Below are positions 1 through 6,186 of a stretch of DNA of 16,333 nt, piece by piece. Positions within the stretch are counted from its first letter, which is position 1. Every line of letters starts with the position of its first letter. Source of the DNA: Polynucleobacter sp. UBA962 (GTDB lineage: Bacteria; Pseudomonadota; Gammaproteobacteria; Burkholderiales; Burkholderiaceae); the NCBI GenBank assembly GCA_002292975.1, contig DBCI01000081.1, positions 1,653 to 17,985 on the forward strand, in the 5' to 3' direction. The translations under genes and the position numbers were made by a program. Below the pieces are notes generated by a model that saw only the letters and a program-made list of their open reading frames with translations, was not told the DNA's origin and made no database searches.

Positions 1-380
1 CCTAAAATTCTGGCAACCATTTTGTCAGGTAGATGCTTTGAAAATACTGCAACAGCTAGAGTCCAACCCGCCAGCATGAGAGCCCACAACAGAATTGAAC
101 CCTCATGACCACCCCAGACGGCACAGATTCGGTAGATGAGGGGAAGGTTTGAGTTGGAGTTTTGTGCCACATAAAGAACACTGAAATCATTTTGCACAAA
201 TGTAATAGTCAAGCAAATATACGCGATCACAACCCAAATAAAGAGTCCCCATGAGGCAGGTCTGGCAATGGCATTCAGTTGCGGACGATTACTCTGTGCA
301 CCCAGAATAGGGAATATCGCCAAAATGATGGCAGTAAACAAAGCCAGTACTAAAGCGTATTGACCAATTTCAGCAATCAT
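1..380 (-). CDS. ccmF: Cytochrome c heme lyase subunit CcmF, N-terminal part (cut by window edge)
   Basis: CcmF is the large inner-membrane subunit of the System I heme lyase; it receives heme from CcmE and joins it to apocytochrome c in the periplasm. Translating leftward from the ATG at 380 gives about 126 residues beginning [15 protein letters not shown]. They contain the family's conserved stretch [20 protein letters not shown], followed by an AVWGGHEGS segment and hydrophobic helices on either side. The full protein is usually about 650 residues, so most of it, including the WWD heme-handling loop, lies outside the window. The start codon shares four bases (ATGA) with the stop of ccmE, which indicates translational coupling as the last visible gene of the ccm operon. 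Identification is confident from the motif and the gene order; only the C-terminal part is unseen. Confidence 0.95.
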   Translation of the reverse strand, partial: MIAEIGQYALVLALFTAIILAIFPILGAQSNRPQLNAIARPASWGLFIWVVIAYICLTITFVQNDFSVLYVAQNSNSNLPLIYRICAVWGGHEGSILLWALMLAGWTLAVAVFSKHLPDKMVARIL

Positions 381-853
381 TTTTTAGCTCCTGATGGCTC
401 TTGCAAAGTAGGAGCAGTTTGAGGTTGTTTTGCCTTAGCTTTTTCAAGTGCCTCAGCGGCTTCTGGGGGCATATAGTTTTCATCGTGTTTAGCAAGAACC
501 TGTTTTGCCTCGAATAATCCATTACTGCCAAGCTGTCCTTGTGCCACCACGCCTTTACCTTCTTTAAAAAGATCTGGCAAAAGACCCTCGTACTGAACTC
601 GAACATCGTGTGCGGTATCAGTCACGATAAACGATACTTTGAGACCACCCGGATCACGCTGAATACTTCCTTCTTTGACCAATCCCCCAATTCTAAAAGG
701 CTTATTTTTTGGAGCTTCATTTGCTACTACCTGAGAAGGACTAAAGAAGAACACCAAATTACTTTGAAAGGTTTGCAAGACAAGGTAGGTTGCGATCCCT
801 AAAGATGCTAGACCGCCAGCGATCGCAAGACCGCGTTTTGTACGGGGTTTCAT
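377..853 (-). CDS. ccmE: Cytochrome c maturation protein CcmE (heme chaperone)
   Basis: CcmE is the periplasmic heme chaperone that covalently holds heme delivered by CcmABCD and passes it to CcmF. The 158-residue protein has a basic N-terminus (KPRTKRG) and one membrane anchor at about residues 8-27. A beta-barrel (OB-fold) domain follows, with the expected FRIGGLV and FIVTD strands. The covalent heme ligand is visible as H123 in the motif [12 protein letters not shown], with Y127 as the usual axial tyrosine. The tail after residue 130 is Ala/Lys/Gln/Pro-rich and probably disordered, as is common in this family. The gene begins 15 bases after the ccmD stop, with a GAGG just before the ATG, and its TGA overlaps the ccmF start. 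Length and motifs are typical. Confidence 0.97.
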   Translation of the reverse strand: MKPRTKRGLAIAGGLASLGIATYLVLQTFQSNLVFFFSPSQVVANEAPKNKPFRIGGLVKEGSIQRDPGGLKVSFIVTDTAHDVRVQYEGLLPDLFKEGKGVVAQGQLGSNGLFEAKQVLAKHDENYMPPEAAEALEKAKAKQPQTAPTLQEPSGAKK

Positions 854-868
854 AACCTCGTATTTTGC

Positions 869-1048
869 CTAAGTTTTTGAAGACTCGTCGAATTCTGAAA
901 TTAGGGTTTTTCTGAGGGCTCGATTCCTGCTCCTGAGCCTTAAAACCTCGATAAGTAAGACTAGGGCGGTGACCAGATAAGCCCCCCAGACATAAAGGGC
1001 ATACCCCCCCATGTGCAAGAACTCGGAAAAGCTTGACCAGTGGAACAT
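869..1048 (-). CDS. ccmD: Small membrane protein CcmD
   Basis: This short gene encodes 59 residues beginning MFHWSSFSEFLHMGGYALYV and ending SEFDESSKT. CcmD is a small single-pass inner-membrane protein needed to release holo-CcmE from the CcmABC complex. What can be seen is the family pattern: an aromatic N-terminal part with HMGGYALYVWGAY, one hydrophobic helix (about residues 16-35), then a basic stretch (RLRSRNRALRK) facing the cytoplasm. Its ATG overlaps the ccmC stop codon by one base (TAATG), and its TAG at 869-871 lies 15 bases before ccmE. Position, size, charge layout and overlap with neighbours all fit, although CcmD is poorly conserved at the sequence level. Confidence 0.92.
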   Translation of the reverse strand: MFHWSSFSEFLHMGGYALYVWGAYLVTALVLLIEVLRLRSRNRALRKTLISEFDESSKT

Positions 1049-1785
1049 TAGAGAGTCTCCCTAACCCATTGGGTATGTCGCTCACGTTCGATGATCAGAA
1101 TACGGCAACGGTACAAGGCCACGGCAAGGGAGTACATCCAAAACGCAAAAACCATGATGAGCATTCCGGTCAGCATCTGCGTCGCCATCGTTGGAGCCTT
1201 TGTGAGACTAATGGACGCCCCTTGGTGCAGAGTGTTCCACCACTTTACCGAGAAATAAATAATTGGTACATTAACGACCCCAACAATGGCCAATAGGGCG
1301 GCGCTACGATCTGCTTTACGCACATCATCGATTGAAGCGTGGAGTGATAAAAAACCAAAATACAAGAACAATAAAACAAGCTCGGAAGTTAAGCGTGCAT
1401 CCCAGACCCACCAAGTGCCCCATGTGGGCTTGCCCCAAACCGCTCCGGTCCAGAGTGCAATAAAGGTCATGATTGCCCCAGTGGGTGCGAGCGATAAGGC
1501 CAACATACTTGCTAAGCGGGCATTAAAGATGAGACCAATCGCTGCCCAAAATGCCATCACGACATAAATCAGCATGGACATCCAAGCAGCCGGTACATGA
1601 ATAAAAATAATCCGATAGGAATTACCTTGCTGATGATCGCTTGGAGCGATACCGAGGCCGATCACTAAGCCGACGATGGTGAGGATTACTCCGCTAAGCG
1701 TAAACCAGGGGATAAGCGTCCCGCAGAGCTCATAAAAGCGTTGCGGTGGAGCGTACTTAAACCAGTTGTTATCGCGTATAGACAA
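1048..1785 (-). CDS. ccmC: Heme handling protein CcmC
   Basis: CcmC is the six-helix inner-membrane protein that presents heme to CcmE. The 245-residue sequence carries the tryptophan-rich WWD signature (WGKPTWGTWWVWDARLTSE, about residues 117-135). It also has the two flanking periplasmic histidines expected as heme ligands, in IFIHVPAAW before it and in NTLHQGAS after it. The only plausible start is TTG at 1785: an in-frame TGA lies at 1792-1794, and the sequence right after the TTG (SIRDNNWFKYAPPQRFYEL) is the family's usual N-terminus. No clear Shine-Dalgarno sequence precedes it. The stop overlaps the ccmD start. A 68-base gap separates it from ccmB upstream, unlike the overlaps elsewhere in the operon. 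Confidence 0.96.
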   Translation of the reverse strand: MSIRDNNWFKYAPPQRFYELCGTLIPWFTLSGVILTIVGLVIGLGIAPSDHQQGNSYRIIFIHVPAAWMSMLIYVVMAFWAAIGLIFNARLASMLALSLAPTGAIMTFIALWTGAVWGKPTWGTWWVWDARLTSELVLLFLYFGFLSLHASIDDVRKADRSAALLAIVGVVNVPIIYFSVKWWNTLHQGASISLTKAPTMATQMLTGMLIMVFAFWMYSLAVALYRCRILIIERERHTQWVRETL

Positions 1786-1791
1786 AATAGG

Positions 1792-1824
1792 TCAACCGTT
1801 CTTCATGGTAGTGTCGGCGACCAT
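1792..1824 (-). other. Possible 10-codon leader ORF before ccmC
   Basis: Within the 68-base gap between ccmB and ccmC, an ATG at 1824 opens a ten-codon frame, MVADTTMKNG. It stops with TGA six bases before the TTG start of ccmC and in the same reading frame. A second internal ATG is also present. No strong ribosome binding site precedes it. It could feed ribosomes to the weak TTG start by reinitiation, or it could be chance; nothing in the sequence settles this. Confidence 0.2.
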
Positions 1825-1853
1825 TGTAAGTCGAATTATGAGACCAAATAGGT

Positions 1854-2540
1854 TCATTCCAATGCAATCCGAAGGCTAGCAGCGGTGGCAATAGGGGCGA
1901 GAAACAATGCAATTGCCAGCATTGCACCCAAAAGCGAAAAATGGGCAGTTAAGCCTAAGCCGGCTTGGTAAGACTCGACGGCACCTGCCCCGAAAATGAG
2001 GACTGGTGCTACTAGCGGGAGAATGATTAAGGATAACAGGGTGCCACCTCCTCGACTGGCTAAGGTGAGACCTGCGCCAATTGAGCCAATCAAACTAAGT
2101 AGAGGTGTACCTAAGAGAAGCGATAAAAAGAGCACACCGATATTATCAAATGGTAAATTAAATTGCAGAGCCAAGATCGGCGAGACTAGTGCTAACAACA
2201 GACCACTACTTAGCCAGTGGGCAATCGTCTTTGCCAAGACCACCAGCGGCAAGGGAAGTGTACTCAGTAAAATTTGGTCTAAGGATCCATCGATAAAATC
2301 CTCAGTAAACAATTTATGTAAAGACAGCATGGCTGCCAACAATGCTGCAATCCAGAGCATTCCGGGTGCAATTTGCATTAAAAGTTTTGTCTCAGGTCCA
2401 ATACCGAGGGGAAACAAACTAGCCACGACGGCAAAAAATATCAATGCTGAAAGACTATCACTCTTTCGCCGAAGAGCGAGCTGCAGGTCGCGGCGAATGA
2501 TACCAATAAAGATAGAAACACTCGCTGCGGGGTGACTCAT
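1854..2540 (-). CDS. ccmB: Heme exporter/ABC transporter permease CcmB
   Basis: CcmB is the membrane subunit that pairs with the ATPase CcmA and CcmC to drive release of heme-loaded CcmE. The 228-residue protein begins with a short cytoplasmic segment containing IIRRDLQLALRRKSD, the usual amphipathic start. About six hydrophobic helices follow. The conserved charged segment EDFIDGSLDQILLS, typical of CcmB, lies near residues 80-93. Length matches the family (about 220). The ATG shares four bases (ATGA) with the ccmA stop, so translation of the two is probably coupled. The C-terminus (ASLRIALE) ends 68 bases before ccmC. Confidence 0.95.
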   Translation of the reverse strand: MSHPAASVSIFIGIIRRDLQLALRRKSDSLSALIFFAVVASLFPLGIGPETKLLMQIAPGMLWIAALLAAMLSLHKLFTEDFIDGSLDQILLSTLPLPLVVLAKTIAHWLSSGLLLALVSPILALQFNLPFDNIGVLFLSLLLGTPLLSLIGSIGAGLTLASRGGGTLLSLIILPLVAPVLIFGAGAVESYQAGLGLTAHFSLLGAMLAIALFLAPIATAASLRIALE

Positions 2541-3163
2541 AGTTCAAGTCTAACAACGTGTGGGTCATCATCCATACTTAGGGTTTGATGACTGCTCAAT
2601 GCCACGATTCCACCATGTTTCCCATGCTCTACTAGCAACGATTGGAGTAGTTGATTGGATTTTTGATCTAGAGCATTAAAAGGCTCGTCGAGAATCCAAA
2701 GGGGCTTTGGCTGGGGTAAGCGCAAGCGCGCAAGGGCTATACGCTGCTTTTGGCCCTGGGATAGGGTACGCACCACGCGATGGGCTTGATCTGCAAGACC
2801 TGCCGCACTAAGAGCTTGTAATGCCTCTTTTGCAGTAATCACTTGACCACCAAGCAGTGCTAAGTTGATTAGATTCTCTAGTGCAGTGAAATCAGCTTTT
2901 AAAGCAGGAATATGACCCAGATAAATTAGTTCACTATGAAACTGATCGCAATCCTTGTTAATCGCTTGATCTCCCCAAATCACCTCTCCAGATTGTGGCG
3001 CTAAGAGTCCGCAAAGAATACGCAAAAGACTAGACTTGCCAGAGCCGTTATCACCCGAGATGCGCAAAATAGTCCCAGACTTTATTTTTAGATCAAGATT
3101 ATTAAATAAAGTTTTCCCCCCGCGTACGCAGGATACGGACTGAAGGCACAAAGTATTTAACAT
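2537..3163 (-). CDS. ccmA: Cytochrome c biogenesis ATP-binding protein CcmA
   Basis: CcmA is the cytoplasmic ABC ATPase of the CcmABCD complex. With the start at 3163 the protein has 208 residues, the usual length. Walker A is GDNGSGKS (37-44), the signature is LSQGQ (134-138), Walker B is LWILDEP (155-161), and the switch histidine is H192. The segment after Walker A reads YLGHIPALK, the CcmA variant of the Q-loop. The frame is open to 3229, which would add 22 residues and overlap the upstream peptidase gene by 59 bases. I prefer the internal ATG because MLNTLCLQSVSC matches where family members begin and lies only seven bases after the peptidase stop. No strong Shine-Dalgarno is visible there. 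Its stop overlaps the ccmB start. Confidence 0.95.
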   Translation of the reverse strand: MLNTLCLQSVSCVRGGKTLFNNLDLKIKSGTILRISGDNGSGKSSLLRILCGLLAPQSGEVIWGDQAINKDCDQFHSELIYLGHIPALKADFTALENLINLALLGGQVITAKEALQALSAAGLADQAHRVVRTLSQGQKQRIALARLRLPQPKPLWILDEPFNALDQKSNQLLQSLLVEHGKHGGIVALSSHQTLSMDDDPHVVRLEL

Positions 3164-3170
3164 GGCAGCG

Positions 3171-4604
3171 TCATTCAGGATTAATGTTACCAAGTAATAG
3201 AAGATGTTTAGTAAATTGACCGCTATCATTTGGCCGCATAGACCATAAATCTAACTGTATCTTTGGGTTGTAAGGATCAACGTAAATTCCATTCTTACGT
3301 AACTCATAGTGCAGGTGAGGCCCAGTTGATCGACCAGTCGAGCCTACATAGCCGATTTCCATTCCTCGACGAATAGCGTTGCCAACCAACAATTCATTAT
3401 TAAAATTACTCAAATGGGCATAGTAAGTGCGGTAGTTGCCTGGATGTTCAATAATGATTAACTTTCCATAAGCTCCGCTAGATCCAATATAGGCCACTGT
3501 TCCGTCTGCAACACTAAACACCGGTGTTCCTGTTGGCGCCGCATAATCAATTCCCATATGGGTACGATAGCGTCGGTCTTTGTTTTGTGCCTGCGGATTG
3601 TTGGGGTTGGGTTTTGAACGAATTAAAACTTGCCCAACCCCTCTAGAAATGCGTCGATAACTGAGAGGATTCGTCCAAAAGCTACGTTCGATCGACTCAC
3701 CACTGGAGGTAAAAAAGGAGCCTGGAATTTCAGGTCGATTGAGCCAAAACGCATCTGCGACCACTTGACTTGTTTCTGGATTAATAATTTCAACTGCCCA
3801 AATTTGTGCCCAACGATCACGTGTTCCAAAATCAACAATCACGCGGACCTGTTTAGCAGTGTTTTCAGAAGCATTAACATCGTCTAAATAAATTTGCTTC
3901 ACAATAGTATTCAGTTCCCATACGAGCTCTACAGGTAATTTATCGCCAAGGAGTTGCGGATCATAAAGCACCTCCTGTAGTGGGATAAAAACCTCGGTCC
4001 AGAATTGCATTTGGTCGACCAAGTTTTCTTCTTGTACGAGGTATCCCCCAAAAGAAGACACAGTAAACGTAAGTATTTGTGACTTTTCATTTCGGGTCGG
4101 TCCGTTCATGATGCTTAGGGACTCCAGTCGATTACGTTTACCAAATGCGGCAACATAGGGAATGCATGAACCTTGAATCGTATTAAAAAAACGAGTCGTT
4201 TGATTTCTAAAGTAATCTAAAAATTCTGGGTCTTCAATTCCGATTCGTTGAGGAAATCGGCTGTCTCGAAAACCACGTTGCATGCAACCACGCGTAACCC
4301 TAAAGTCAGGTGCAGCGTCAAATTGACTATATTCCTCAGAACCGGGATCGGTTAGGGAAGCAACAGTTTTTTGGGCTGGTTTCGCTCCTTGGCGCTGATT
4401 AACCTGAATCCCTCTTTGCTTGCTAACCGGTTTTGTTTGAAGCGCTTTATTAGCCGGAGTAGCTTGGGCGTTCACCATTGAGCTAGTAGTGGGAAGCAGG
4501 ATGAAGAAAGAAAAAAAAGCTCCCGCTAACTTAAAAAGAATATGCAGCCTTTTGGCCCCGAGGATATTTTTTTGTAGCACACACCGATTATCCAATATCC
4601 CCAA
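3171..4604 (-). CDS. Secreted M23-family (LytM-type) zinc metallopeptidase
   Basis: This is a probable cell-wall endopeptidase that cuts peptide cross-links in peptidoglycan, acting in the periplasm. Up to 477 residues are encoded. A basic N-terminus and hydrophobic stretch (about residues 22-42, ending near MVNAQA) form a signal peptide or anchor, followed by a Gln/Lys/Pro-rich linker. A region at about 95-330 is not recognised. A C-terminal M23 domain spans about 340-450. The zinc site is complete: H349 and D353 in HMGIDYA, H397 in YAHLS, and H430/H432 in GPHLHYE. The start is uncertain: 4604 is TTG, and TTG at 4595 or GTG at 4580 are alternatives; no in-frame ATG precedes the signal peptide. 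The stop lies seven bases before ccmA, so the gene is probably cotranscribed with the ccm genes, an unusual partner. Confidence 0.9.
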   Translation of the reverse strand: MGILDNRCVLQKNILGAKRLHILFKLAGAFFSFFILLPTTSSMVNAQATPANKALQTKPVSKQRGIQVNQRQGAKPAQKTVASLTDPGSEEYSQFDAAPDFRVTRGCMQRGFRDSRFPQRIGIEDPEFLDYFRNQTTRFFNTIQGSCIPYVAAFGKRNRLESLSIMNGPTRNEKSQILTFTVSSFGGYLVQEENLVDQMQFWTEVFIPLQEVLYDPQLLGDKLPVELVWELNTIVKQIYLDDVNASENTAKQVRVIVDFGTRDRWAQIWAVEIINPETSQVVADAFWLNRPEIPGSFFTSSGESIERSFWTNPLSYRRISRGVGQVLIRSKPNPNNPQAQNKDRRYRTHMGIDYAAPTGTPVFSVADGTVAYIGSSGAYGKLIIIEHPGNYRTYYAHLSNFNNELLVGNAIRRGMEIGYVGSTGRSTGPHLHYELRKNGIYVDPYNPKIQLDLWSMRPNDSGQFTKHLLLLGNINPE

Positions 4605-4655
4605 ATGAAGGGGTAAGCATTATGCGGTGCTGCAACATTTTTATGAAGGCAAAGT

Positions 4656-4680
4656 AGGTATGATGGAAAAACCATCACCT
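4656..4680 (+). promoter_or_regulatory. Hairpin abutting the Shine-Dalgarno of the PsiF-like gene, beside a possible -10 box
   Basis: A six-pair stem TGATGG/CCATCA (4661-4666 and 4672-4677) with an A5 loop can be extended by AGG/CCT (4656-4658 and 4678-4680) across a two-base bulge. It ends exactly where the GGAGG ribosome binding site (4681-4685) begins. A TATGAT at 4659-4664 resembles a -10 box but has no good -35 partner, so whether the hairpin is in the transcript depends on where transcription starts. The rest of the 86-base divergent region to the M23 gene shows no clear promoter for either gene. Confidence 0.35.
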
Positions 4681-4690
4681 GGAGGTAGCG

Positions 4691-4942
4691 ATGATGAAAA
4701 TATCCATAATGACTGTAGCCTTTTTTGCTTTTGCCCCCTCAACAGAGGTATCGAGCAAGACTTGTACTCCACAGTTAGCAAGCCAAAATACAGCAAACCC
4801 CAGCCCCAAACTTGTCTCATATGACGATTGTATGGCGCAAGTACGATCCGAATGTGAGCGTCATGCACTCCAGCGTAAATTAATTGATGCCGCAAAAGAT
4901 ACCTTTATGAAGCGTTGCCTGTCTGAGGCGACCGGAAAATAA
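4691..4942 (+). CDS. Small secreted protein with one PsiF-type repeat
   Basis: This 83-residue protein (81 if the second ATG at 4694 is used; GGAGG at 4681-4685 sits 5 or 8 bases upstream of the two) starts with a short hydrophobic segment (KISIMTVAFFAFA) that looks like a signal peptide. The mature part has four cysteines, C26, C47, C55 and C76. Residues 55-77 match the spacing of the PsiF repeat (phosphate-starvation-inducible family): C, four on A, five on L, eight on FM, then xxCL, seen here as C55, A59, L64, F72-M73 and C76-L77. Escherichia coli PsiF has two such repeats; here there is one. The function of the family is not established. The even number of cysteines suggests disulfides in the periplasm. 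The gene diverges from the M23 peptidase and lies 45 bases before the dehydratase gene. Confidence 0.7.
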   Translation: MMKISIMTVAFFAFAPSTEVSSKTCTPQLASQNTANPSPKLVSYDDCMAQVRSECERHALQRKLIDAAKDTFMKRCLSEATGK

Positions 4943-4977
4943 TCGCTACAATCGTTTTTCTTTGAATGCCCTTTGGT

Positions 4978-4982
4978 AGGAG
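4978..4982 (+). promoter_or_regulatory. Ribosome binding site deciding the start at 4988
   Basis: AGGAG is followed by five bases and then ATG at 4988. This favours 4988 over the upstream in-frame TTG at 4973, which has no such signal. Confidence 0.75.
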
Positions 4983-4987
4983 TAAAA

Positions 4988-6124
4988 ATGCCGATTATCG
5001 AATCCGTTCAGGTTGCAGCAGTCCCCATTCCCTTGGATGTTGTTACGTCCTTTTCAACCCGCACGGTCCGGGAACGTCACTATTGCATCGTTAAAGTGCG
5101 AAGCAGAGACGGTATTGAGGGCGTAGGGTTTTGTTATGTTGGCTCTGCAGCCGGAGATATCGCAAAGACTGCGGTTGAGCAACTTTTGGCCCCCAAATTA
5201 ATTGGGCAAAATAGCCATCGTAGTGAAGGACTCTGGAATGATATGTATGCAGAATCTATTCTGCAAGGACGGGCTGGGTCGGTGATGCGTGGCATCTCGA
5301 TTTTGGATACTGCTATTTGGGATCTTAATGCTCGTTCTGTCGGTTTGCCTTTGCATCAGTTTATGGGCTGTGTGGTGGATGATCGTGTACCAGCCTACGC
5401 AAGTGGCGGCTACTACCTTGAAGGTAAAACTCCTGCCAAATTAGGAAAGGAGATGGAGGCCTTTGTAAAACTGGGCTTTAAAGCAGTCAAAATGAAAGTG
5501 GGGCGTTTATCGCCGCGCGAGGAAGAGGCGCGCGTGAAGGCTGCACGTAGTGCCATTGGCGAGGATGTGTTGCTGACCTTAGACGCAAATAATGCTTGGC
5601 ATGATCTGCCAACCGCGATGGAGTATGTCCGCCGTTTTGAGAAATACAATCCCTATTGGCTAGAAGAGCCATTCTCGCCCGATGCCATTGATCTCCATGC
5701 CCGTTTAGCATCAAGTACCTCAATCACGATTGCCACGGGAGAGATTGAAGTGGGCCGTTGGCGGTTTAGAGAACTAGTGGATGCAGGCGGTGCTGGTATC
5801 TTGCAGGCCGATGCAGCGGTATGTGGCGGAATCAGTGAGTTCAGACGTATTGCAGCGTATGCCGACTCCAAAGGGATCACTGTATGTCCTCATTGGTTTC
5901 ATGATCTGCACGCCCCACTCGTTGCGGCAACCCCCAATGCCCGCTTTGTGGAGTTCTTTCCCGATAATCAGGTCTTAAATTTTAGACGTTTGGTGAATAA
6001 ACAATTAGCCTTCAAGAATGGTGACCTGATCTTACATAAAACGCCTGGCTTAGGATTTGAGTTTGATGAAGCCGCGGTGAAAAAATATGCTGGCAAATCT
6101 GCTTGGAGCAAGATTGGTAAGTAA
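4988..6124 (+). CDS. Enolase-superfamily acid-sugar dehydratase (mandelate racemase group)
   Basis: This 378-residue cytoplasmic protein has the mandelate racemase/muconate lactonizing enzyme architecture: an N-terminal capping domain (about 1-130) and a (beta/alpha) barrel. The acid/base and metal residues are all visible. K168 and K170 form the KxK motif in VKMKVG. The Mg2+ ligands are D199 in LDANNAW, E226 in LEEPF and E252 in ATGEIEVG. The D275-H302 dyad lies in ADAAVCGG and CPHWFH. A KxK plus His-Asp pair is typical of the group that dehydrates or epimerises aldonates, aldarates and related hydroxyacids by removing a proton next to a carboxylate. The exact substrate cannot be inferred. 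It converges on the TRAP permease across a shared terminator and probably belongs to the same pathway. It may be read through from the PsiF-like gene; no terminator lies between them. Confidence 0.9.
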   Translation: MPIIESVQVAAVPIPLDVVTSFSTRTVRERHYCIVKVRSRDGIEGVGFCYVGSAAGDIAKTAVEQLLAPKLIGQNSHRSEGLWNDMYAESILQGRAGSVMRGISILDTAIWDLNARSVGLPLHQFMGCVVDDRVPAYASGGYYLEGKTPAKLGKEMEAFVKLGFKAVKMKVGRLSPREEEARVKAARSAIGEDVLLTLDANNAWHDLPTAMEYVRRFEKYNPYWLEEPFSPDAIDLHARLASSTSITIATGEIEVGRWRFRELVDAGGAGILQADAAVCGGISEFRRIAAYADSKGITVCPHWFHDLHAPLVAATPNARFVEFFPDNQVLNFRRLVNKQLAFKNGDLILHKTPGLGFEFDEAAVKKYAGKSAWSKIGK

Positions 6125-6144
6125 ATAGCAATCCCGTAGTACAA

Positions 6145-6176
6145 GAAAAAACAGCCAGTGCAATACTGGCTTTTTT
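6145..6176. terminator. Bidirectional intrinsic terminator
   Basis: A seven-pair stem AGCCAGT/ACTGGCT (6153-6159 and 6165-6171) with a five-base loop is followed by six T on the plus strand and preceded by six A, which become a U tract on the minus strand. It sits 20 bases after the dehydratase stop and 10 bases beyond the TRAP permease stop, so it can end both convergent transcripts. Confidence 0.88.
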
Positions 6177-6186
6177 ATGAGGAGAC

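Noticed and set aside
1286..1567. 93-codon open frame antisense to ccmC
   Set aside because: Shadow of ccmC; no ribosome site or recognisable domain.
1822..1834. Thirteen-base sequence shared with 11182-11194 in another intergenic region
   Set aside because: About two repeated 13-mers are expected by chance in a window this size, and no symmetry or further flanking identity accompanies it.
1996..2535. 179-codon open frame antisense to ccmB
   Set aside because: Mirror of a confident membrane-protein gene; the charged, Ser/Arg-rich product is what antisense reading of hydrophobic codons gives.
3164..3229. N-terminal extension of ccmA overlapping the M23 peptidase
   Set aside because: Would add 22 residues absent from the family; the ATG at 3163 matches the usual CcmA start.
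4627..4824. 65-codon plus-strand frame overlapping the PsiF-like gene
   Set aside because: It is in a different frame from the PsiF-like repeat, has no ribosome site at its ATG and no signal or domain.
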